In this document: one piece after another, positions 18,176 to 29,466 of the stretch
Layout: the number at the start of each line of letters is the position of its first letter
Numbering within the stretch: the stretch's first letter is position 1
NCBI RefSeq assembly: GCF_017591425.1
Contig: NW_024467083.1
Location: forward strand, 17,661,001 to 17,725,000
DNA length: 64,000 nucleotides
Source: Ochotona curzoniae
Taxonomy: Eukaryota > Chordata > Mammalia > Lagomorpha > Ochotonidae
Direction: 5' to 3'
Program-made: the position numbers and the translations under genes
The notes under the pieces: generated by a model
What the model was told of the DNA's origin: nothing
What the model saw: the letters and a program-made list of their open reading frames with translations, nothing else
Databases searched by the model: none

Positions 18176-19050
18176 CCTCAAGACTGTCTCCCTGTTCTGT
18201 TGCTGCTAAGGAAATATACAAACAGAAACACAGAAGGAAGAAAGGAATGTGTAATGAAACCAGTGTCCTTACTGTCCCTGATGGTCCCCCACCCCCACAC
18301 ACACCCCCCGAGAAGCAGGTGGCAGGTCAGTTGGGCGTCTGGGTGTTCTGAAGCAGCGTGGAGGTATCTGGGAGCCTGACCTGATGGGATGGCCAGGCAG
18401 GAGCCTGTGCCACCAAGAGGACCCCAGCTCGGCTCTGGGAGCTTTGCCCCAAGGGTCGTTGGGAATTGGCTGCCAACCCTTTTCTGGTCTTCTGGGGACC
18501 CTACAACCTGAACTGCATTAGGAGAGGGTGGTCAGTAGACTGGCACCCCAGAAAAAGGTAGAGCCTTTCCCAGGAGGGCTCCTGAACCACTCCTGTTTTG
18601 CAGACAGGAAGGAAAAAAGTAATCAGTCACAGAACGTGGGGTGTGGGAGGCCCCAGACTCTTTGGGGTTGAACAGCTGACGTGGGGGCGGCAAGGACTGG
18701 GAGTGCCCCAATTCCATTTTTCTCTGTGGGACGACTCCCTGTGCAGGGAGGGGAGGAGCCACCCATCTCCCTCCTCCTGGTCTTCAACCCTGTATTCAAG
18801 AGGTACAAGTGCACTGCATTTCTGGCCGCGTCCTTTTCCTGCCGTTCTCCTTGTTCTCAGGCAAGGAGGAATCATTCGTGTTCCCCGAACATGAGAGGAG
18901 GGATGGCGGGAGCCAGCGAGCAGCCAGGGAAACGCAGTACCCGCCCGCCCCCCAAGCTGTTCTAGATACTGCCTCACACTCTTGCTTACGCCTGCCGCGT
19001 GTGGGATTTGGCGTTTCCCACGGCTGCCTGAGACGCGGGCCTTCCCAGAC
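18176..19050. other. intergenic spacer between ATXN7L2 and CYB561D1
   Basis: Unique sequence. No SINE, ORF or RNA gene that I can support. Confidence 0.6.
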
Positions 19051-19163
19051 ACTAGCGTAGACAGGAAGGTGGGCTTGGGAGGTCCCTTGTGTCCCCCACG
19101 CTGCCCCGACGGGCTGTCCTGGCAGCAGGGCCTGCGGGGGCAACAGGCGCACTTCCCCCCCAG

Positions 19164-19177
19164 CCCCGAGAGGGCGC
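19164..19177 (+). promoter_or_regulatory. CTCF-like core motif
   Basis: CCCCGAGAGGGCGC agrees with the CTCF core CCNCNAGNGGGCGC at the informative positions. It sits about 140 bp upstream of the CYB561D1 ATG. Motif match only. Confidence 0.4.
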
Positions 19178-19306
19178 TGTGGGCGCCGCCGTGGCGCGGC
19201 CGGAGGCATCCCCGGGGAGGAGCCTCTCCTGAAGCCGCCTCCGCGATCGCAGACCCGGAAGACGCGCTCAGGCTGCTCGAAGGGTGCGGTGCGGGCCGGC
19301 GCGGCC

Positions 19307-21514
19307 ATGCACCCGCTGGAGGCGGGTCTGGTTCCCGCTGCAGCGAGGGAGCCGAGACTGACCCGCTGGCTGCGGAGGGGCAGCGGGGTCGTGGCGCACC
19401 TGGTGGCTTTGGGCTTCACCATCTTTCTGACAGTGCTGTCGCGGCCAGGAACCAGTGAGTGGGTGGGGCCGAGGGAGAGGCGGGGCCGCGGGAGGGGCGG
19501 GGCCTCGGGAGGGGCGCTGAGGGAGCCTGGGTGGGCGGCCCTGAGGGTGGTGAGGGCCGCGGGAGGGGCGGGGCTCGGGAGGGGCGGGGCTCGGGAGGGG
19601 CGCTGAGGGAGTCTGGGTGGGCGGTCCTGAGGGTGGTGAGGGCCGCGGGAGGGGCGGGGCCGCGGGAGGGGCGGGGCCTCGGGAGAGGCGGGGCCGCGGG
19701 AGGGGCGGGGCCTCGGGAGGGGCGCTGAGGGAGCCTGGGCGGGCGGCCCTGAGGGTGGTGGGGGCCGCGGGGCGGGGGGGGTTGTCGGGTCCAGGGGATC
19801 CTGGGAAGGTGGGGCTTTGCGTGTCACAGGGGGAAGAGAGGATGAATGAACCGAGCCGAGTGACCACTTTTTTTTTTAAGTTATTTATTTTTAATGGGAA
19901 GTCAGATTTACAGAGAGGAAGATTTTCTGTGCTCTGATTCGCTCCCCAAGTGGCCACAAGGGCTTTAGCTGAGCTAATCCGAAGCCAGGATCCAGGAGCC
20001 TTCTCCAGGCCTCCCACGCCTGGGACCCAAAGCTTTGGGCCATCCTCAGCTGCCTTTCCCAGGCCACAAACAGGGAGCTGGATGGGAAGTGGGGCTGCCA
20101 GGACGTGAACCAGCATACCTGTATGGGATCCCAGCGCCTGCTGGGGGAGGACTTTAGCCACTAGGCTGCCATGCCGGGCCCTGAGTGACCACTTCTTTCC
20201 TAGCAGGATACTCCCTCCCCAAAAGGGTCTGCATGAAGAAAGGGGGGCCCAGTAAGGAATCCAGGCTAAACTTGTGTGTGCTTGTAGGGCGTTCCTGCTG
20301 GTTGCTCACCCTATAGCCCCTGACCACTGTGCTTTATCCCACATCCCTGATTCTGAGTTAGGGACCAAACATCTGCCCTTCCCCTGTGGTCAGACTCTAT
20401 GGACTCCAGCAAGCCACTGTGGGGGCAGGAAGGATGGTGCCCCCTCCCCCTGGCCATCAGCCTATTCTCTTTGATCCTCAGGTCTTTTCTCCTGGCACCC
20501 TGTGTTCATGGCCTTGGCGGTGAGTTTGGGCTTCTATCAGCAAGGGATATGTGGATATGCTGGGCTTCACCCCTAGAATAGCATCCGGCCTTCAAAAAGT
20601 ACAGCCTTTGAACAGGGTCTCTGGAGCAGGGGACAAGGGGGCATAACAGCTGTGGCTCCATCTTCACGGCCGCCCCTATACACAACTCCCAGAACCCCTG
20701 GGCCTGGGAAACCTGGAGGGCTGGGCCACCTGGAAAGCATCACGTAGTTGAGAAGGCGTGACATCTTCCTCCGCTACTGGAAGCGTAAGCTGAGAGGAGG
20801 GATAAGAAGGGGTGATCTCCCCTGGGCTTTCCCTTCACCCTGAGAGTTGAGGTGCCTCCCTAAATGGTGACACTTGTCCTGTGGTTCCCTGTGGAAGCCC
20901 TCCAGCCTGGGCCCTTTGTCCTTTTTGTTTGGGCGGAGGAGGGCGGCTGATCTTTCTCAGCCCTCCAAGTCAGTGCCATGGGGGCTCACAGGCCTCCCCT
21001 GTGTCCACAGTTCTGTGTCTGTATGGCCGAGGCCATCCTGCTGTTCTCACCAGAGCACTCCCTGTTCTGCTGCTGCTCCCGAAAGGCGCGGATCCGGCTG
21101 CACTGGATAGGGCAGACACTGGCCATCCTCTGCACGGCCCTGGGCGTGGGCTTCATCGTCTCCAGCAGGATCCGCAGTGAACTGCCCCATCTGGTGTCCT
21201 GGCACAGCTGGGTAGGGGTGCTGACCCTGCTGGCCACCAGCGTCCAGGCACTGTGGGGACTCTGCCTCCTCTGTCCCCGAGCTACCAGGGTCTCCAGGGT
21301 GGCTCGTCTCAAGCTCTACCATCTGACATGCGGACTGGTGGTCTACCTGCTGGCCACGCTCACAGTGCTCCTGGGCATGTACTCGGCGTGGTTCCAGGCC
21401 CAGATCAAAGGGGCAGCCTGGTATTTCTGCCTGGCACTGCCCCTCTACCCAGCCTTGGTGATCATGCACCAGATCTCCAGCTCCTACCTGCCGAGGAAGA
21501 AGATGGACACGTGA
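19307..21514 (+). CDS. CYB561D1: CYB561D1 (transmembrane cytochrome b561 family), complete, 3 exons, 229 aa
   Basis: Exons: 19307-19454, 20482-20519 and 21011-21514 (TGA 21512-21514). Phases fit (148+38+504 = 690 nt), giving 229 residues, the same length as the human protein. Start: MHPLEAGLVPAAAREPRL. The protein is a six-helix cytochrome b561. Four histidines expected to bind two haem b groups are visible: H55 (SWHPVF), H93 (RLHWIGQ), H127 (SWHSWVG) and H166 (LYHLTCG). The C-terminus is basic (LPRKKMDT). Family members move electrons across membranes, typically from ascorbate to ferric iron or monodehydroascorbate. The exact substrate and membrane of D1 are not settled. The gene lies in tandem with ATXN7L2 and converges on AMIGO1. 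A GC-rich minisatellite and a SINE fill intron 1. Confidence 0.96.
19462..19790. repeat. nested GC-box minisatellite in CYB561D1 intron 1
   Basis: An approximately 50-bp segment (GCGCTGAGGGAGCCTGGG ... GGTGGTGAGGGCC) recurs at 19514, 19600 and 19722. It is joined by runs of an 18-bp unit (like GGAGGGGCGGGGCCGCGG). The spacings of 86 and 122 bp equal 50 plus two or four 18-bp units. Every short unit carries a GGGGCGGGG Sp1-type box, and the G-rich strand is the coding strand. Confidence 0.9.
19870..20182 (-). mobile_element. CSINE (lagomorph tRNA-derived SINE), full length
   Basis: Reverse-oriented: it begins with the tail (T-run, TTATTTATTTTTAATGGGAA) and ends with the head (CTAGGCTGCCATGCCGGGCCC). 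A 12-bp perfect target duplication, GAGTGACCACTT, flanks it at 19858-19869 and 20183-20194. It lies in CYB561D1 intron 1. Confidence 0.93.
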
Positions 21515-22350
21515 ATTCCTCCAGGCCCGGGTGTAGCCTTGGTGTTCAGTGCTTCCACTGGTGACCTCCAGAGGGGACCTGCTTTGGAAGTGGTCAGGTT
21601 TTGTTTTTGTTTTTGTTTTTTGCACTTTTTGGGTTGCTGTGGGTGGGGGCTGCAGAAACTCAAGGTGCTATTTATTGGGAGGGAGGACTCAAGGGGGCAA
21701 AGGCCCCAGGTGCTCAAGAGCCTGATCCTAAAACCTTCCTCTTCCTTAGATGGAGTAGCAGGTGGTGGCAGAGGTGGATTTAGGGTAATCATTTCTGTTT
21801 GCTGTACACCTGACTTCAGTGCAGGGTTCCTGGATGTTATCTTGGTAGACACAGCTGTCTGAGTCACTTTGGAGAATGCGCTGTGTGGTAGAAAGAGGCC
21901 AGGGGTCTTGCTCATGGGCTTTGGTCTCCTAGGTATGGTTGTGTGTGACCTCCCATAAGTTGGGTATCTCAGGACTTGAGTCTCCTCAGCTGAGAAACGA
22001 ATGTATTGTTTTAAAAGATTTGTTTATTTTTATTCAAAAGGCAGGTTTTACAAAGAGAAGGACAGCAAGGTCTTCCATCCACTGGTTTACTCCCCAAATG
22101 GCTGCAACGGCAAGATTTGAGCCACCTGGAAGCTGGGAGCCAGTAGCTTCTTTCAGGTCTCTCGCAGTGGAGGGTCCCAAGCACTTGAGCTGTGCTCCAC
22201 TGCTTTCCCAAGACACATAGAGGTAGAATAGCTGGGACACGAACTGGCGCCCATATGGGTTGCTGGCCCTGCAGGACAGAGGATTAGCCCACTGTGCCAT
22301 CCCACTGGCCTTAAGAAATGAATGTTAATAAATAGTCTCTAAGCAGTGTC
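21515..22350 (+). other. CYB561D1: CYB561D1 3' UTR (proximal form)
   Basis: The UTR follows the TGA at 21512-21514. An AATAAA at 22327-22332 lies just behind an inserted CSINE and could end a short transcript. Human transcripts may run further, so a longer UTR into 22.4-25.4 kb is possible. Position and signal only. Confidence 0.4.
22010..22312 (-). mobile_element. CSINE, full length, moderately diverged
   Basis: The tail side reads AAAAGATTTGTTTATTTTTATTC; the head side ends in ATTAGCCCACTGTGCCATCCC. Imperfect flanking copies (GAAACGAATGT / GAAATGAATGT) look like an aged target duplication. It lies in the CYB561D1 3' region. Confidence 0.88.
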
Positions 22351-25062
22351 CGTCAGGTTGATGCTTCAGAATGCCCTCTCCCAGCCTGGATCACGTGGCT
22401 CACATAGCCGCCTATGGATGGGAGTTCTTACATTCATCCTTCTTGTCCTCACCCAGTGGGACTAGTCTGCCCTGGTGACCCTTCAGAAGTTTGCCAACTT
22501 GTCTCCTGGCAGGCACTGTGGATAAGCAGGGGTCTAGGTGGCAGTAAAGGCACTAAAGTCACTTTAAAGTTTTTACAGTAGGGGAACCTTCTGGCTTAAA
22601 CATGCTGTAGCTCATGGCTGGGGTATTTACAATGCTAAGAATTTCCTTCTCCTGAATCCTAGGCAGGCTGGTGCTTTACCCTCCCAGGGCCCAGGTTCTT
22701 GCTTGAGTGCAGAGCTTTGTAGAGCTCTTTAAAGCTCTAAGAATCCAACAGGGACCAGGGAAGTGGGACAGGGCCCTTCTACCTGAGCAAAACAGCTACC
22801 CTAGTTCGCTTCTCTTCTTGACATCGAAGTTTTTGGAGATGTCTCCTGCCAGCCCTAGGCTCAGGAGAGGGCTGAGTTCTAGTGCCAGTTGGCAAAAGGT
22901 GGCCAGACTCCCTTCCCTGCAGAGATTCCCCCACTCCCACACCCACTAAAGGTAGGGAGTGCTGACTGCCTGATGGGTCAGCTGTGGCCTGCTTATTTGG
23001 GGGTGCTAGGATGTCCTCAGCTCATGGCACAGACGGAAGCGAGGCCAGCTGCTTGAAGTAGGCTGCTCTGTGGCAGTTCTGGGGTACACAGGCAGAAGCT
23101 CAGGTTCCCCCCGCCCCCTGCCCTGTAGGGACAGTGGGGAGTATTCGTACATGCCAGCAGGGTGGAGTTCTCAGGTTTGCAGAAGATGCCAGGCCTTCTC
23201 CCCTGGTGGCTCTGAGGCAGGGAAGTTGGGTGTGATTCAACTCGCTAGGGCAGGAGGCTCCTCCTGAGCCGGGTGGCATCTCCTTGGAATGCTATAGACC
23301 CCTGGCAGTGAAATGAGGCCTCTGCTTATGTAGAGGGCATGGGTTCCTGATTCCTCCATTGCTGTCTCCACTCTCAAACCTGCCAAGCTGGTGTGAACTT
23401 GGAAGAGGTGGCGGTCCCAAAAGAGGAACTGTCTTGTCTCTCCCCTCAATCATGGCCAGCACTGACACTTTTACCTGGTCTGCAGCAGGGCAGGAGAGCC
23501 AGGTGAGGTTCACCAGCTTGTTCTGAAAGCAAGCAGGCCACACTGGAAAGCTTGAGCCTGTCTGAGGTGTCGCCTGCTCCCAGGTGGTGCGGGGGCTGGG
23601 GGGCGGGTGGGCAGGCACATTGACAGCCGGCGGTTTGCGTGGGCTGTGCCATCTGATGTCTATTCCCAGCCATGGGAGGAAGGGGGGTTGTTTATATTCC
23701 CTAGGAGGAAGGGACCTTGCTGCCGCCTCTCTGACCAGTGTGGCAGAAGCGGGGAGTGCAGGGCAAAGGGGAGGGCACAGGTGGTCTCCTGATTAGTTGA
23801 GTCTGAGTGCAGTATAGGGAGGGGTCACCAGGGGGAGCCCTTTCTGGCAGGCCAGATTGCTAGGGTGGTGCTGCCTCACCGCCCAGCTTTTGGTATCTTC
23901 CCCTATCACCACCTGCCCTCTCATGCTGGGGCAGAAGCTGGACCCTCCCCCACCCCCTGCCCCCATCAAACCTCAGTGCCAGGAAACTCTTCCTCCAGCT
24001 GGGATCTTGGCGTCTGCCAGCTGCCTGTGCCTCCTGCTTGAGTCTTCTTCCTCCCTGCACCCTCCCTTCTCCCCATCTTCCTGGATGTTCCATGTCTGGG
24101 GTAGGAGCTGGGTTCCTCAGCAACAAGCCAGAGGTACTGGTGGCAGAAGCAAAGATCTGCCCTTTTGCTCTTGTTGCTGGGCTGGGGAAAGCCGCTAGTA
24201 GAAAACAAAACAAACAACAACAACAAAACAGGGTGCTCAGATAAAAAAAAAATCACTTACACGTTTTGCCTATCATTTGCACAAATTTCCATATCAGGCT
24301 CACCAAGTCCTGATTCCAAATTTGATTATGTACCATGTTTGATTATATTCAGACTCAACCTTGAGGACATCAGAAATGTGGATGGTGTTTGTATCCAAAT
24401 CCAAATGGTAATAAGGTTGCTATTTTGGGTTTGGAATACCCTCCTAAGCCCCAGTCTTTCCTGTACCCACCCCTTCTTCCTCTTGAGACCGCCTTGGCTG
24501 CAGCTGGTGTAGAATGGCAGGAGTTCCAAGCCCTGTCTGAGGAAGTCTAACAGGGATCACCTTGCCTGTTCAGCTGCCATCACCGGCCCTGTCATAGGGG
24601 ATGGGGCCGACTAACCCTTCCCCACTGTCCCTTTTTTGTCATTATCCCCAGCCCTGCACTTCCATGCCTGGATGCTGTGGGTCTTGTTTTGAAAACCTCA
24701 CAGAGGGAGATCCAGGCATGCACTGGGAGCCAGCTGGCTGCTGAGCCGAGGCCTGTTCAGAGTTAATAATAATCATTAGCTGAATGATGCTGGGACCTTT
24801 CAGCTCCAGATCCCTAAGCACTTGCGTACTGAGTCAGCCAGCCTTCACTTTCCCCCTCTGCCTGGCCCCGAAAAGGGAGGCCCTGTGGGAGTTGGGGGTG
24901 GGGGTAGTCAGGAGTGTTGTCGCCTAGCCATGCCCTGAGGTACCCCTCTCCTGCAGGTGGGCACTGAGAGCCACTGTCAGCGACCTACCTTGGTTGGCTT
25001 TGCATCCGATGAAGGTCAGGCTGTGTTGGGAATACCATGTGTGTTTGGCAATGACTGGCAGT

Positions 25063-25083
25063 AGCAGCAGCAGCAGCAGCAGC
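25063..25083. repeat. (AGC)7 trinucleotide repeat
   Basis: Seven uninterrupted AGC units in non-coding sequence. Confidence 0.9.
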
Positions 25084-25234
25084 TGTTCACCCCAAATCTT
25101 TGCTACCCTCCTCTGCCTCCAGAGGGCATCTGTAATCCTGAGGCCCCTTCTGCAAACTCAGGGAACTGGAAAAGTTGGGGTCCTTTGCATGTGGTGCCTC
25201 TTTATCTGACTGGCATTAAGATCCTGCATGTTAT

Positions 25235-25400
25235 GAAATGAAAGGCGCATTGTCTCCGGGAGCAGGCAGCAGTGTGGGTCTCCATCAGGTTCTCATCCCT
25301 GTGTAGCCACGGGCAGATCAACTCACTGCTCCACCTACCTCACAGGGCTGTTGTGGGGGGTTAGATGCCAGAAAGGAATGTTTGCAGGCACTGGAAAACA
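25235..25400 (+). mobile_element. MIR SINE fragment (3' part)
   Basis: Resembles the MIR 3' half: CCACGGGCAGATCAACTCACTG, then CTACCTCACAGGGCTGTTGTG and a run into GCAGGCACTGGAAAACA. Confidence 0.6.
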
Positions 25401-27221
25401 AACATTAAACAGATGTAAACAGGTGGTGTAACTGCGTTTCTTGTCCTTTTAACTGAGCCTTTCTCGAAGCAGGCAATGAACAGTCATAGATAATGATACT
25501 CAGAGGCTGCACTGACCTTCGTAAGTGGACACTGATGCAGGTCTTCTTTCCAGCTACAAGGTCAGCTTTTATCCACTCCTTCCAGAAATGCTGGCAAGGC
25601 TGCAGCTAGTGTTATTTTGCTCCAAGGGCTGCCCACCTGGTGCTCTTAAGGGAGCTGACAGTACAGACTGCCGCCAGGTCCATCCTGCTGGCCTCAGAGC
25701 TGCTGGTCACAAGCCTGTGGCTGTCTCTTCTACCACGTCCTGCCCTGCGGAGGAAAAGGGGGGCAGCCTGGCAAGGAGGTGAAGAGAAGCCAGGGGAAAA
25801 CAAAACACAGCAGGTGGCGTGGTTGGCGTGGTGAGGGGAGATGCAGAGCCGGGAGGGGCGTGGCCCCAGGCTCCCAGACTCCTTTCCTGCCCTCAGAATT
25901 GGATCACAGTTCGCCCCCTCCTCTCAAGCAAAGTGCTTTACTGGAATTGGAATGCAGGGGTGTGTGTGAGTGTGTGTGCATGTGCTCACCAGGAGCAGTT
26001 CTGTTTAAGTTAAAGGAAAGAGCCTTGCCATTCCATTTGTGTGAGAACAGCCAACTGCCTGCTTGGAGTGGACACGGAGGCAGGAGCCACAGCAGCACAA
26101 CACTGGGCTTCATGCAGATAGACACCTCCTGCAATAGAGTGCCCCTCCCCCACTGTGGGGGAGAGAAGGGGGAAGGTGATCAGAGAGTAACAGTCCCAGT
26201 TTTTAATCCCAAAATGAGGTTCTGACTTGTCTTGAATCAGATTAAGAAACTGTTTCTGCATGCGAGAACACAGCTCTGTTTTCATTGAGATACCTGAGAG
26301 GCCGCAGCATCTCTGTACTGAAAGCAGGTACCTAAGGATGCCCAGTCCCCCGTTGGCTAACTACTGCCAAGTGGAGGCTACTGCATACCTCTCAGTACTC
26401 CCAGCTTGTGGGCCCCATGTGTACACACACTGCTTTGGGAGTGAGCAAGATGTGCTTTCTGTGCCAGTGCCAAATGGCTTCCTGTCCTGGCTCACCGGAT
26501 AGTGGCTCCTCCCAGGCCCTGGTTCTGTGCATTCTGCAAGCCAGGGACCACACCCAGGCCAATACAAACTGGGAAGCCTAAGTATGCTCCCCACCAGCCC
26601 TTTCCTGCTGGTAGTGTGTTTGTCTGGTGAAGGACCCAACAGGTAGCTGCGTTACTTGTCCTCTCCCAAGCCCCAGCATCATTTCCCTGTGGAGCACTGA
26701 GCTCGCATCTGCTGAAAAGCAACTATCGGTAGCACCCATCCCTTCCCCACTGCCCTGAGATGTACCAAGGAGGGGTTCAGGAAAGTGCTGCAAGACATGG
26801 CAGAAGGGCACACCTTGACAAGAACCTTGGGAAGTGCTTGTGGGCTGTGGTGGGTTAGTGGTGGAGCAGGAAGGGTTGAAGAGGTACAACCATGGACTTC
26901 CTTGGGACAACAGAGACAGAAGCATCAAAGCATCTCAGGCTCAGAGACAGGGGTTGGCACAGGTCAAAATGCAGGGGAAAAGTCTGTTAGTCTCCTCCAC
27001 ACATGTTCTTGTTGCCAGTTTCGTCCTCTCATCCAAGCTGTCAGTGATGGCCAGCACTGCACCTGCGAAGGTGAACAGCTACATAGACTGTAGGAGTGCT
27101 CTGGCATCAGCATCTCACATATCACTGGTGCCCAAGGTTGCTCTGATATGGCTGCTTAGGAAGTGTTTCTGCCTTACCAGACCACTGCTTCCTCATGAAG
27201 TTGAGAAGCTGACTTTTGGGG

Positions 27222-27465
27222 ATGGAGTCATGGTCTAGCTGCTTAAGCCTTTGCCTACAGCACCAGCATCCTATAGAAGCACTGCTTTAAGACCCAGCTG
27301 CTCCACTTCTGATCCAGCTTCCTGCTAATGTGCCTAGGAAAGCAGCAGAGGACAACTCAAGTCCTTAGGACCTTACACTCACACAGAAGACCTGTAAGAA
27401 GCTACTGGCTCCTGACTGCAGACTGTAACTCTGCCTTGCAAATAAAAATAAATAAGCCTTTTAAA
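27222..27465 (+). mobile_element. CSINE, diverged
   Basis: Forward: the head GTCATGGTCTAGCTGCTTAAG is followed by CACCAGCATCCTATAGAAGC and CTCCACTTCTGATCCAGC, with the tail AAATAAAAATAAATAAGCC. About 240 bp with internal loss. Confidence 0.8.
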
Positions 27466-28225
27466 AATCTAACTTCCTGGATAAAGGAGAGCTCCCCTTT
27501 GGATAAGATTTTATACGTTGAAAATTAGAAAAATTTTTTTAAAAGAAATTAGGTAATAATTTCAAACTCTGATGTCTTTTGTCCCCCTCCCACATATCCT
27601 TTCCCATCCCCTTTTTGGAATCCATGACAAACCTGTTCCAGAAGCACCAAGAAAGTGACCAAAGAACCTGCGTGGCTGGAGTTCAGAATTCAGTCCACTT
27701 TCTGATAGGCTCCACCTACCAAAGGGGGAGCTGTTTGCTTCCAATCCGTGCTAAGGACTCACTACACTGTCATTAACCTGTCCAGTTGCGTTGAACAAAC
27801 CTTGAGCCTAATGAAGGTGAAAACATGCTGGCAGTAATGAACCACTCACAACATCAAGACACTCTGGCAGTGAAATGGAACTGCTCTCCATTGCTTCCGA
27901 CCCAGGCCCATCATTTTTCCATCGTGCATGTTAGAGATCCAAGAACTCTTTCATGACCTACCAATTTAGCTCTATGTTGTGGGTTTTCTAAATTCTCACT
28001 TGCTAGCACCTCAGGGACCTTTCTTTTGAGGATCTATCTCAGAGGTCCACCAAGCAGTTTAGTGTGCTGGTCACAGCTGCCAGCTCCCTGGTAATGTGTG
28101 TGGTCTGTGAGCTAACACAAGCTCTTAGCAATTTTAAATGGTTGAAAAGACACCAAAGACATGTCAAAATTATATGAGATTCAAATTTCAATGTCTATAA
28201 ATATAATTTTTATTGGATTCTGTTT

Positions 28226-28915
28226 TGGATATGGTTTTTATGATGTCCCCTGGAAGGTTCATGTGCTGGAACCTTGGTCCTCAGTGCGGTGTGATGATGG
28301 TGGGAGAGGAAACCTTTAGGAAGTAAAGCCCAGTGGGAGGTAATCAGGTCACTGGGGAACCTCACCTTCAGAAAAGCTTTTGTGGGCCCTGCTCAGTTCC
28401 CATCAGAGTGTTATTAGGAAGACACCAAAGGGTAGGTTTTTGATGCAATAATTAAAATACCACTGGAACACCCACAGCCCGTGTCAGAGAGACTCTACTT
28501 CAGTTGTCTGCTAATATGCATCCTGTGAGGCAGCAGTGATAGCTCCATGTGGGAGAAGCAGATTTAAGTTCTGGATTCCTAACATTGACCCAGCCCAGCC
28601 CTGGTTGTTTGGGCATTTGAAGAGTTAACTAGTAAACAAATCTCCCTCACTTTCAAATAAAATGAAAATCTTAAATACATAGATAAATAAAGCCAGCCTG
28701 GTTCCTGCATGTCTCTGGCTCCCTGTTGCCAATGATATCTCTTCTATATATGTTCTTGCCATGGCCAGGCTCTTGCCTAAAGTCTTCCATTAGTCCCTCG
28801 ACGAACAGCCAAATACTGGGACCCCTGATCACCTTCCAAAACTGTGAGCTAAATAAATGTCTTTTCTTTATAAAGTGCCTCGGGTGTTTTCTTACAGCAA
28901 CAGACACTGTAGGCA
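28226..28915 (+). mobile_element. MLT1-like LTR (ERVL-MaLR), split by a CSINE
   Basis: Left part: GGATATGGTTTTTATGATGT, then CAGTGGGAGGTAATCAGGTC, typical of MaLR LTRs. Right part (from about 28693): CTGTGAGCTAAATAAATGTC, TTTCTTTATAAAGTGCC and TTACAGCAACAGACAC, matching the LTR 3' end with its poly(A) region. No internal retroviral genes are seen, so this is a solo LTR fossil. Confidence 0.75.
28470..28692 (+). mobile_element. CSINE, old, nested in the MLT1-like LTR
   Basis: Forward fragment with CTGCTAATATGCATCCTGTG, CAGCCCAGCCCTGGTTGTTT and the tail CTTTCAAATAAAATGAAAATC. It interrupts the LTR, so it is younger than that insertion. Confidence 0.65.
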
Positions 28916-29208
28916 TGCAACAGAACAGAGCTACAGTCGTTTGTGGATGTGTTAACTGTGGCTGTCACCTGCTAAAGGGGGCACAGCTGAGTTCTAACAG
29001 AGAAGGTATGGCCTCCATAACTGGACATGTCACTATCTGGCTTGCTACAGAGTCTGCTGACTCATAGACTACTTTGATGCCTAGCTGTGTATTGTACCCA
29101 TGCCCTGCTAACACCATCTAAGCATTCCCTCCCCGACAGGCCCACCCACATGCTGAAAAGATAAATGAACCAGTCACAGCCTGTGCCAGAACAGAGACTC
29201 AAGCCAGG

Positions 29209-29214
29209 TTTAAT
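29209..29214 (-). terminator. AMIGO1: candidate AMIGO1 poly(A) signal ATTAAA
   Basis: Minus strand reads GATCATTAAACC. ATTAAA is the commonest functional variant of AATAAA. It sits about 3.1 kb after the stop codon. Confidence 0.5.
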
Positions 29215-29437
29215 GATCATTGTCTCATTTTCAGAGCCTAGAGACTCTGAGGCGTGCCAGCCTAGGTTGTACACAGTGGGAGGCAGCGGGGTGGGGAGGG
29301 GGCAGGTCCCGGACACAGGAGGCCTGCTGCTTAGCCAGCAGGGCCACCAGGAAGTACAGAGGTCAAAACACACAGGAAACGGGAACTAGTCAGCTTTGCT
29401 CTCCCCAGCTGGGGTGCACACTCTCTTCCGGCCCCTT

Positions 29438-29466
29438 TCCTGGGGTGGGGGTGGGGGTGGGAGCGG
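29438..29466 (+). other. G-quadruplex-type G-run cluster
   Basis: Four or more runs of at least three G separated by single T or short loops (GGGGTGGGGGTGGGGGTGGG and then AGCGGG) on the plus strand. This is the antisense of the AMIGO1 3' UTR, so the AMIGO1 RNA would be C-rich here. Confidence 0.6.

Larger units (their letters stand above)
19060..19800 (+). promoter_or_regulatory. CYB561D1: CpG island / promoter of CYB561D1
   Basis: CpG-dense sequence starts near 19060 and covers exon 1 (19307-19454) and the start of intron 1. It holds an ETS core CCGGAAG at 19255-19261, about 50 bp before the ATG, a CTCF-like word at 19164-19177 and many GC boxes (GGGGCGGGG) in the intronic minisatellite. 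No TATA box is evident. Confidence 0.8.
22351..27221. other. repeat-poor interval between convergent CYB561D1 and AMIGO1
   Basis: Mostly unique sequence with no ORF that I can support. Small features are a (CAA)n-like patch near 24205-24230, a seven-unit AGC repeat at 25063-25083 and a MIR fragment at about 25235-25400. Around 24750-24840 there is a cluster of homeobox-like (TAATAATAATCATTAG) and TGAGTCAGC words. Some of this could be a long CYB561D1 3' UTR. Confidence 0.5.

Noticed and set aside
19268..20161. 297-codon minus-strand ORF (and a 343-codon neighbour, 18796-19827) in the CYB561D1 CpG island
   Set aside because: The translation is Pro/Arg/Ala repeats from the GC-box minisatellite and runs through a SINE. 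CYB561D1 is on the other strand.
25063..25083. Coding polyglutamine tract linked to the ataxin-7 family
   Set aside because: The (AGC)7 run lies in non-coding DNA between CYB561D1 and AMIGO1, far from ATXN7L2 exons.
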